A DNA stretch of 21,577 bases. Origin: CAVSUR01 sp052143655. Lineage in GTDB: Bacteria; Actinomycetota; Actinomycetes; Streptosporangiales; Streptosporangiaceae. The translations under genes were made by a program, and so were the position numbers. The notes beneath the pieces were generated by a model, which saw only the letters and a program-made list of their open reading frames with translations, did no database searches and was not told the origin of the DNA. The DNA lies in assembly GCA_052143655.1 (NCBI GenBank), contig JBKQSL010000178.1, positions 1-21,577 on the forward strand, read 5' to 3'. Below are positions 15,120 through 21,577 of this stretch, piece after piece. How positions within the stretch are numbered: the first letter of the stretch is position 1; each line of letters starts with the position of its first letter.

Positions 15120-16280
15120 TCATGCTGGTTGTGGTGGCATCCAGGTGTTGTCGTTGAGGGCGTCGCGGATGGCGGCGAGGGGGTGGTGGCCGTGGCTGCG
15201 GGCGGTGGTGAGGTACGACCGGATGCGGCAGTGGCGCTGCAAGGTTGCGAGGGTCCGCCAGCAGTCGCTGATTTTCGCGGCGAGCTTGTAGCCTCGGATG
15301 GCGTTCTCGGATCCGTTGTTCGTCGGGGGGACGTCGAAGCGGGTGGCGAATAGCCAGACCTGGGTGGCCTTGCGTTTCAGCCGCCTGGCCAGGACCAGCC
15401 CGGGGTGGCTGCCCTTGTGCCAGCGGCGGGACAGGTTCACCGAGATCCCGAAGGCGACGGCCTGGTCGTAGCTGTGGCGCAGGCGGGCGAGCAGGACGGG
15501 GTCCAGGCTGGCGCGGCGGGCGCCGCGGGCGGCCCTGACCGCGGCGGCGGCCTCGCGGAGGGCGTCGCCGGCCTGCCGGGTCCAGACCTGGGATACCGGG
15601 TCGGTCGCGTAAGCGTTGTCGAGGTAGCGGTACAGGTGGGCCAGGCACTGCTGGACCCCGGCGTCGTAGCTGAGGTAGCCGCCGTAGTCGTCGCGGACCA
15701 GGATCCCGGCGAAGCCGTCCAGGATCCCGAAGCCGGTGATGGAGAGCTTCGTGCGGTTGCCGGCGGCGCCGTACCAGATGAGGTCCGCCCCGCCGCCGGT
15801 GTACGCGCGTATGGTCCGCACCGTGTACACGTGCGGATTCCCGCACCCTTCCGCGCTGGCCGCCGCTGTGGTGAGCGGCGCCGGGGTCTCGTCGGTGCCG
15901 AGCACGCCCGCCGCTGTCAGGGCGTCTTTCAGCGCGTCCTCGAACCCGGCGGCGGTTAACGCCGCGTCCAGGCGGACCAGGCACCGCGACACGAACCCGG
16001 TCGACACCGGCGCTTTCAGCAGGGCGCCCATCAGGTCCGCGGCCCGCTCGACCCCGATCACGTCCGTGCTGGCCAGCAGTGTCGCCGCAGCCACCACGTT
16101 CGGGCCGTAGCACACCGGGCCGCCGGTCACGCCCGGCGGCGGCGCAGCGGTCGTGACCTGCCCGCACCCGCACTCCCGGCGCATCATCTGGTACTCGGTC
16201 ACCGTCAGCGCGGCCGGCGGGATATCGAGGACCTGCAGGCGGGACGCGACCCGGCCCGCGGCGGCGGCCAGGCCCAGATC
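15120..16280 (-). pseudogene. IS66-family transposase, 5'-truncated
   Basis: The minus strand encodes an IS66-type (TnpC) transposase. The zinc-finger region QVLDIPPAALTVTEYQMMRRECGCG reads in frame from about 16280 through the GTG at 16200-16202. The catalytic core follows: TDETPAPL, RDDYGGYLSYDAGVQQCLAHLYRY, and PPTNNGSENAIRGYKLAAKISDCWR. The N-terminal coiled-coil region is absent; an in-frame stop (16299-16301) lies just upstream. An ORF of 360 codons remains from 16202. No matching terminal inverted repeats are obvious on either side, and the left end lies directly against leuD. Interpretation: a remnant of an IS66 element, probably inactive. Confidence 0.85.
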
Positions 16281-16352
16281 ACCACGGGGCCTGACTGGTT
16301 ACGGCGTCCGGCAGAGGCCCGGAACGTGGCACTCCCGGCCGCTGAACGACTC

Positions 16353-17567
16353 TCACCCACTCGACCGAGGCTCCGTCCTGGCTGGTATTGCGCGCGGCAG
16401 GAGGGCAAGGGTGAGCAGGCAGCCCAGGCCGCACAGCGCTGCGGCGGCTTGGACGGCCGGGACAAGCCCGGTCAGGGTGGCCGCGAGGCCGACGAAGATC
16501 ACGGGGCCGCCGCCGCCGAGGTAAGTGACTACGTAGAAGGCCGAGACTACGCCGACGTGGCTGCGGTCTGGGGTGATGTCGTTGATGCAGCGGAGCGCGC
16601 CCAGGAACGCGAGTCCCTGGCCGACGCCGGCGGCCGCGATGGTGGCGAGCAGCAGCGGCACAGAAAGCAGGTCCCCAGCCGCGATGAGCCCGCTCAGCCC
16701 GACGGCGAGCAGGAGCAATCCGCTGCGCAGCATGCGGTTGTAGGGCATCCGCGCGAGGATGACCTGGGCGGCTGCCGCGCACAGCAGCAGGAGGCCGGCG
16801 GCGATGCCACCGAGCAGGAGGTTGTGGCTGTGCAGCGCCGCAGTGACGTAGGAAGGGACCAGGGCGAGGACGATGTAGGCGACCGCCCAGGCGAGGAAGC
16901 TGGCCGCGCTGGCCAAGACGAATTGCCGACGTATGTCCGGTGGCACCTGCGGCCAACGGATCCGCACGCGACCGCCCGGGCTGGGAGCCCCCGGCGCGGC
17001 GGTCACTGCGACGACTGCGGCAGCGAGGAGGACCAGCTCTATCAGGTAACACAGCCGCAGTGGCCATGGCGCGTACTGGGCTAGAGCCCCGGCCAGCACC
17101 GGACCGAATCCGGCCGCTCCGGTCGTCATGAGCGATCCCACCAACGACGCCCTGGCACGGTCACCGCGGGGCTCGCTGCGGACCAGCGCCACGGTCAGCG
17201 GGCCGGATGCGGTGCCGATTGCGGCTCCCTGAACCGCCCGGGCGGCAAACAGCCACGCGGTGCTGCCTGCTATGGCGAACAATGCCGTGCCGCATGCGGC
17301 AAGTAGGACCGACGGCACCAGTACACGGCGCAGCCCCGCCCGCTCGACGAGCGACCCGGAAAGCAGCAACGCGGGAATCAGGAATGCAACGTAGATCGCC
17401 ACAATCATCGTGATGGCCAGCGGGGAGAACCCGAACCGTCGCTCATATACTGAATAGAGCGGGCTGGGCAAGTTCGTGCCGATAATCAGGGCACCGAGGG
17501 CGAACGCCATCCTGGCGAAACTGAACTGGCCACGATAGTCTTGAGCTTTATCCGTTCCGGACATCAT
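16353..17567 (-). CDS. MFS transporter
   Basis: The 404-aa membrane protein has about twelve hydrophobic segments and a major-facilitator layout. TM1 (MAFALGALIIGTNLPSPLY) is followed by TM2-3 with the loop SLVERAGLRRVLVPSV, a motif-A-like segment between TM2 and TM3. GAAGFGPVLAGALAQY in TM5 resembles the antiporter motif of drug or metabolite exporters. A longer cytoplasmic loop (about 190-210) separates the halves. The start lies 14 bp downstream of the ridA-like stop, so the two are probably co-transcribed. The substrate is unknown. Export of a small acid or amino acid linked to the neighbouring cluster is plausible but only by proximity, since an IS66 remnant separates them. Confidence 0.88.
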   Translation of the reverse strand: MMSGTDKAQDYRGQFSFARMAFALGALIIGTNLPSPLYSVYERRFGFSPLAITMIVAIYVAFLIPALLLSGSLVERAGLRRVLVPSVLLAACGTALFAIAGSTAWLFAARAVQGAAIGTASGPLTVALVRSEPRGDRARASLVGSLMTTGAAGFGPVLAGALAQYAPWPLRLCYLIELVLLAAAVVAVTAAPGAPSPGGRVRIRWPQVPPDIRRQFVLASAASFLAWAVAYIVLALVPSYVTAALHSHNLLLGGIAAGLLLLCAAAAQVILARMPYNRMLRSGLLLLAVGLSGLIAAGDLLSVPLLLATIAAAGVGQGLAFLGALRCINDITPDRSHVGVVSAFYVVTYLGGGGPVIFVGLAATLTGLVPAVQAAAALCGLGCLLTLALLPRAIPARTEPRSSG

Positions 17568-17581
17568 CTCCCGGTGGTCAG

Positions 17582-17995
17582 CTACACGCTGGGCACGTCA
17601 GCGGACACGATTGCGTCGGCCTCGATTTCGACTAGCAGCGCCGGGTGGACAAGCGCGGCCACCTCCACCACAGTTGTCGCGGGTCGGATGTGCCCGAAGA
17701 CCTCGGCATGCACCTTGCCGACCTCGGCGAAACTAGCAATGTCCGTGAGGTAGACGCGCGACCGGACGACATCGCCTATATCTGCGCCTGCCTGCCGTAG
17801 TGCAGCCGAGATGCGCCGGAGTACCTCTGCCGCCTGCCTCCCAGGATCGTCGCCGCCCACCGGGCCGTCGGCGCCGGAGGCCGTCGTCCCTGATATGCAC
17901 ACGAACGGGCCGACACGAACGGCGCGCGAATACCCGACCGCCGTCTCATACGGCGATCCCGATGAGAACATCTGGCGTTGGGCGACCATGGTCAC
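17582..17995 (-). CDS. RidA/YjgF-family protein lacking the deaminase Arg
   Basis: The 137-aa protein has the RidA fold signature: GPFVCISGTTA, a helix QAAEVLRRISAALRQAGADIGDVVRSRVYLTD, and RPATTVVEVAAL followed by LLVEIEADAIV. In active RidA the residue just before VEIE is Arg (Arg105 in E. coli); here it is Leu121, so 2-aminoacrylate/imine deaminase activity is doubtful and it fits one of the Rid subfamilies without that Arg. The GTG start at 17993-17995 is used here; ATG at 17987-17989 is an alternative. It is divergent from the lysR gene across a 44-bp gap and heads a two-gene unit with the MFS transporter. Possible roles are a different hydrolysis or ligand sensing. Confidence 0.88.
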   Translation of the reverse strand: MTMVAQRQMFSSGSPYETAVGYSRAVRVGPFVCISGTTASGADGPVGGDDPGRQAAEVLRRISAALRQAGADIGDVVRSRVYLTDIASFAEVGKVHAEVFGHIRPATTVVEVAALVHPALLVEIEADAIVSADVPSV

Positions 17996-18004
17996 AAGTA
18001 TCGG

Positions 18005-18039
18005 GCGACATCAATAAGCAGTCCATCTATACTTTCTTC
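18005..18039 (+). promoter_or_regulatory. Candidate leaderless promoter of the LysR gene
   Basis: GCGACA (18005-18010) and TATACT (18028-18033) are separated by 17 bp. TATACT matches the -10 consensus at 5 of 6 positions. Transcription would start at about 18039-18041, on the ATG at 18040, giving a leaderless message. On the opposite strand the same bases give TATAGA, a possible -10 for ridA. Confidence 0.55.
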
Positions 18040-19047
18040 ATGGAACCCGTAAGCAGGGACTACATAATTGACGTACGCCGGCTCCGGGTCCTTCAGGAAC
18101 TACGCGACCGGGGCACCATCGCGGCAACCGCCGAAGCGCTCCACCTAACGCCCTCGGCTGTCTCGCAGCAGATCGCCAAGCTCTCCCGGGAGATACGTGC
18201 CCCCCTGCTGACGCGTCAGGGCAGGCGGGTGAGACTGACCGAGCAGGCCCATCTACTGTTGGCCCACGCCGTGCTGATCGGGCGCCAGATGGAGCGGGCC
18301 CGCGCCGACCTGGCCGCGCATCGCGCTGGGGAAGCGGGCACGCTCGCTCTCGGCGCGTTTGCCTCTGCCATCACCGCCCTGGTCGCGCCTATGCTCACCG
18401 CACTCGCAGAGCAGAGACCTCGAATCTGCGTGACCGTGCACGAGTCTGAGGCACCAGGCTGTTTCACCCAGCTGGATTCCGGCGCACTCGACGTCGCGAT
18501 CACGGTGGACTACAGGGGCGGCCCCGCAAGCACCGACGCCCGCTACCACCGCGTGGACCTGCACTTTGACCCGCTGGTAGTGGCGGTACCCGACAGCCAT
18601 CCGGTCGCCGAACGCGAGATCGCTGACCTCAGAGAACTGAGCTGCACGACCTGGGTTACCGGCGCGGACCGAGGCCCGTGCGCGGAGATCAGCTTCGCCG
18701 CCTGCGCCATGGCCGGGTTCACCCCTGATATCCGGCACAGGGTGAACGACTGGGCGGCCGCGCTGGCCCTCGTCGCCACCGGAACGGGCATCGCGCTCGT
18801 GCCCCGCCTGGCCGTTCCAGCGTCGGCTCCCGGGGTCACCCTCCGGCCGCTGATGCCATCGACCGGCCGCACGATATACGCAGCGGTACGCGCTGGCTCG
18901 CAGGACTCCCCTACCGTGGCAGCCGTCCTCGACAGTCTCCGCCGGACAGCGGCAAGGCGCGCGCCCGACTCCAAGGCAGAGGTACTTCACGATCTCGACA
19001 TTAGCCGGGCTGACGATTCTTGGTGGTTAGCGATCCCCGGTCGTTAA
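18040..19047 (+). CDS. LysR-family transcriptional regulator
   Basis: The 335-aa regulator has an N-terminal winged HTH (about 12-70: RLRVLQELRDRGTIAATAEA then LTPSAVSQQIAKL) followed by a linker helix and a periplasmic-binding-protein-like effector domain (about 95-300; GTLALGAFASAIT, DSGALDVAITVDY, GTGIALVPRLAV). I start it at 18040; an open frame extends back to 17800 but runs antisense through ridA and is Arg/Pro-rich without a domain. A TTA codon occurs at 19027-19029, near the C-terminus. Divergence from ridA-MFS suggests it controls that unit and itself from the 44-bp gap. Whether it also controls the leu-like operon is unknown. Confidence 0.9.
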   Translation: MEPVSRDYIIDVRRLRVLQELRDRGTIAATAEALHLTPSAVSQQIAKLSREIRAPLLTRQGRRVRLTEQAHLLLAHAVLIGRQMERARADLAAHRAGEAGTLALGAFASAITALVAPMLTALAEQRPRICVTVHESEAPGCFTQLDSGALDVAITVDYRGGPASTDARYHRVDLHFDPLVVAVPDSHPVAEREIADLRELSCTTWVTGADRGPCAEISFAACAMAGFTPDIRHRVNDWAAALALVATGTGIALVPRLAVPASAPGVTLRPLMPSTGRTIYAAVRAGSQDSPTVAAVLDSLRRTAARRAPDSKAEVLHDLDISRADDSWWLAIPGR

Positions 19048-19251
19048 GAGCTTGCAGTTTGGTGCTGTCAAGATGCAGCGCCCGGCAGCCTCGAAGACGG
19101 TCAGCAGCCGCCATTCCCCATAGAGGCTCAGCCCACAGATAGCCGCCATTCCCGGGCCCGTCAGGCGGACTCCAGCGGCGGCGCATCCGCGTCGTCGTAT
19201 GCCGTCGACAGCGAGGGTGAGGGAGGCCCGGGTCTTCCCGCGCAGGGCCAC
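19027..19251 (-). CDS. Small hypothetical protein, possibly a truncated remnant
   Basis: This 74-aa GTG-started ORF (IRRRGCAAAGVRLTGPG; GEWRLLTVFEAAGRCILT) has a protein-like pattern that vaguely recalls small RelE/ParE-like proteins, but I cannot assign it. Its end overlaps the 3' end of lysR on the other strand, and the last residues look unrelated, so the original 3' end may be lost. The rest of 19048-19305 shows nothing else I can support. Confidence 0.3.
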   Translation of the reverse strand: MALRGKTRASLTLAVDGIRRRGCAAAGVRLTGPGMAAICGLSLYGEWRLLTVFEAAGRCILTAPNCKLLTTGDR

Positions 19252-19305
19252 GACACATGCACCCGACCACCTACCGCTATGCCGGCGACTGTGGGTGCCG
19301 AAAAC

Positions 19306-20389
19306 CTATGCCACCAGGCGATACTCGCGATCACGCCTCCGGCGCGATCGCGCCGCCGGACCCGGAATTGATCCAGGCCTGTGATGCCATCCGGCAGCGG
19401 CCGGAGCGGCGCGGCCTGCTTCAAGGAGCGGTGCGGCCCGGCGGGTGTTGTAAAAGTCCTCGTATTGGCACGGCACGCTCATCAGGTGCCGCTGATTCCA
19501 CACCAAGGTCCGGTCCAGCAGTTCACGGCGGCAGCTGCCGACCCGCCGTTCCGTGATCGAATTCATCCGCGGCGCCTGGACCGCGGAGCGGATCACCCTG
19601 ACGCCCCCCGCCTGGAACACCGCGTCAAACGCGGCGGTGAAGCTGGCATCGCGGTCATGGAGCATGAACTTCATCGGAGTCCCGGCGTATTCCAGGTCCA
19701 TGAGCAGGTTCCTGGCCTGCTGAACTATCCACGACTGGACCGGGCGCTCCGTCGCGCCCAGGACCCGTATCCGGCGGGTGCCGTGCCCGATCGCGGCCAG
19801 GACATAGACCGTGGCGCCGTTGAGCAGGCCGACGGTGAAGAAGTCCAGCGCCAGGAATCCCCTGGGCCTGGGCGCGCGGAAACTCGGCCCAGCCCGGGCC
19901 GTCCCGGCGCGGCGCCGGATCGGCCCCGGCGCTCTTGAGGATCTGCCAGACCGTGGACGGCGCCACGGTCACGCCGAGCCCGGCCAGTTCGCCGTGGATG
20001 CGGCGATAGCCCCAGGACTCGTTCTCCCGGGCCGGCCGCATCACCACCGACCGGACATTACGGCGCACCGGAGGGCGGCCACAGCGGCCCCGGCGCGACC
20101 GGCGCGACCACCGTCGGCGGACGATGCCGCGGTGCCATCGCAAGATCGTGCCCGGAGTGACGATCAGCCGGATCGCCGCCAGGCGGTCACCCGGCAGCGT
20201 CCCGGCAAGCAGGGCCGGCCACGCCCGGTCCGGCCACGTCAGCCGGGGGTGAGCTTTCGGCCGCTCGCGCTGTGCGACAGCGAGCTGGTGCCGCAGCATC
20301 ATGATCCCGGCCTCCTTCCACCACGACTCGCGACGCGACAAGCCCAGCAGCGACACGGCACGGGAGACGATGAGGAAGATCAGCCTCAA
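19306..20389 (-). pseudogene. Integrase-core (rve, IS3/IS481-type) transposase, frameshifted
   Basis: Starting at 20389, the N-terminal part reads MRLIFLIVSRAVSLLGL, LRHQLAVAQRERP, TPGTILRWHRGIVRRRW and GYRRIHGELAGLGVTVAPST, typical of actinobacterial integrase-core IS transposases. Near 19860 the frame shifts, after which FLALDFFTV and then MKFMLHDRDASFTAAFDAVF, APRMNSITERRVGSCRRELL and LVWNQRHLM follow in a second frame, giving the D-D-E positions. A further shift near 19420 moves into QAAPLRPLPDGITGLDQFRV, and the ending EYRLVA is back in the second frame. The element once had a normal full-length gene but now carries at least two frame disruptions. No clear terminal inverted repeats were identified. 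Programmed frameshifting is unlikely given multiple shifts. Confidence 0.8.
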
Positions 20390-20526
20390 GCCCGCAAGCC
20401 GGAGATCATCCCACCTCCAGTCAGATCAAGACCTCCCCCCCAGGCGCCGGATGCGGACCGAGCCGACCGTGATCTGCAGAGCATCTGCCCAGGTAGCGCA
20501 GGTTTTCGGCACCTACAGCTTGAGAT

Positions 20527-21391
20527 AAAGGTGCGGGCTGCCTCCTGGTTTCATGACGGGCCGGCCAGGGGCGCCCACCCGGTCGGGTACGGAAACAACT
20601 GGGTGATTCTGGGTATCGTGGTTACCCTGCCGTTCTGCTCCCGGCCGGTGTGCCTGCCGGTGCTGGCCCGCCTGGCTGTCAAGGACACCACGTCAGCTTC
20701 TCGCCTCTACCTGGCCCGCCGCATGATCGGCATGCTCGCGGGCGCGCTGCCCGGCCGGGTCATTCACGGGGTCGGGGACGCCGCCTACTCCGGCAAGGAC
20801 CTGGCCGGCCTGGATGACAGCATCACCTGGACCACCCGGCTCCGGAAGGACGCCGCCCTATCCGGCCTGGCACCGCCGCCCACCGGCAAGCGCGGCCGGC
20901 CGAAGCTGAAAGGCGGCCGGCTCCCCGCCCTGAAGATCCTGGCCGCCCGCGCCGCTTTACGACCTTGCACTGGTCACCACCGATCTGGACGCCACCGATC
21001 TGGACGCCACCGCAGGCCAGGTCATCGAACGCTATGCCGCCCGATGGTCCATTGAAGTCGCGAACGAAGATGCCAGGCAGATCTTCGGCGTCGGCGAGGC
21101 CCGCAACCGCAAGGCCGGCGCGGTCCGCCGCACCGTTCCCTTCACCCTGGCCTGCCAGACCCTCACCACCGTGTGTGCGCCACCGCCGGCCGCCACGACG
21201 CCGACATCACTGCCCGCCGCGAGCAGCAGCCCTGGTACACCAGCAAGACCCAGCCCTCGACCACCGGCATGATCGCCAAGCTCAGGCGCGTTCTCATCGC
21301 CGCCAGATATTGCCCATCTCGCCCCGACCAGCCGACACCCGCAGAAATCCACGCCATCCGGCTGGGAGACCGCAGCAGCATGATCACCTAA
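20527..21391 (+). pseudogene. DDE transposase remnant (IS701/IS4-like), truncated with internal deletion
   Basis: Homology to a common actinobacterial DDE transposase begins abruptly near 20527: KVRAASWFHDGPARGAHPVG, WVILGIVVTLPFCSRPVCLP, GDAAYSGKDLAGL, TWTTRLRKDA, TGKRGRPKLKGGRL. The strand carrying WYGSFRTRPV-like residues in relatives is missing, and after a frame change YDLALVTTDL, YAARWSIEVANEDARQIFGV and RRTVPFTLACQTL follow. A last frame change leads to QQPWYTSKTQPSTTGMIAKL and ends at 21391. The 5' third is absent. A 15-bp tandem duplication sits just after the deletion point. The family assignment is from memory of motifs; that it is non-functional is clear. Confidence 0.78.
20981..21010. 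repeat. 15-bp perfect tandem duplication
   Basis: CGATCTGGACGCCAC occurs twice back to back (20981-20995 and 20996-21010), duplicating TDLDA in frame inside the DDE transposase remnant, close to the internal deletion. It probably arose by slippage. Confidence 0.8.
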
Positions 21392-21577
21392 GACGCGAAA
21401 GTCGAGCTAGCGCCCGTGCGGCCGACGAGATTCCGGGCCGCATCGGACCTCGGCGCGGGCAGGCCTAGCGCCGACGGACCAGGCTGGCATGCCAGCGCAG
21501 CACGGCCCGCCGGGAGCTGATCAGGCGCATCTGGGGGAATTGACAGCTGGGCAGCAGCCGGGGCCAGCGCGGCAAGG

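Noticed and set aside
17800..18039. N-terminal extension of LysR from 17800
   Set aside because: The extension is antisense to ridA, Arg/Pro-rich and unlike LysR proteins. The HTH begins right after the ATG at 18040.
1..21577. CRISPR array, tRNA or rRNA genes
   Set aside because: I saw no regularly spaced repeats and no tRNA- or rRNA-like sequence. No tRNA 3' end was found that could serve as an attachment site.

Overview
The window comes from a high-GC actinomycete (Streptomyces-like or related). GTG starts, 4-bp start/stop overlaps, a type-2 LeuA architecture and actinobacterial IS families all point that way. It reads as a patchwork genomic island with a metabolic cluster lying between mobile elements.

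Region 1 (about 101-7940, all minus strand) is a tightly packed six-gene operon. In transcription order it encodes three different tyrosine recombinases (389, 594 and 390 aa), a small XRE-like HTH protein, an 800-aa protein and a 303-aa HTH-like protein. The 800-aa protein has sixteen CxxC motifs followed by a tyrosine-recombinase-like domain whose catalytic Tyr position is Trp. Five of the six genes are joined by overlaps. Three recombinases plus a small DNA-binding protein recalls GInt-type islands (ginABCD), and more loosely RIT and Tn554-type recombinase sets. The two extra subunits look like an actinobacterial elaboration. Three 19-bp dyad repeats lie in and just after the last gene, and nested inverted repeats lie over the start of the third recombinase gene.

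Region 2 (about 8065-9046, plus strand) is a decayed, 5'-truncated, twice-frameshifted relative of the 800-aa gene. It is probably the remnant of a second such element.

Region 3 (9047-15115, plus strand) looks visibly less GC-rich and is a putative operon. It holds a 31-codon small ORF abutting an SDR oxidoreductase gene, then leuC-, leuB-, leuA- and leuD-type genes. Together these encode a complete acetyl-CoA-dependent 2-oxoacid chain-elongation module. Gene order (C-B-A-D), a LeuB type unusual for actinomycetes, altered LeuA pocket residues and TTA codons in leuC suggest a specialised paralogous pathway rather than housekeeping leucine synthesis. No aminotransferase is visible.

Region 4 (15120-16280) is an IS66 transposase remnant lying directly against leuD. 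Region 5 (16353-19047) is a ridA-like gene and an MFS transporter gene on the minus strand, divergent from a LysR regulator that appears to have a leaderless promoter. Export of, or response to, the product of Region 3 is possible but unproven.

Region 6 (19027-21577) holds a small hypothetical ORF, a frameshifted integrase-core IS transposase (minus strand) and a truncated, internally deleted DDE transposase (plus strand). The last 186 bases hold nothing I can support.
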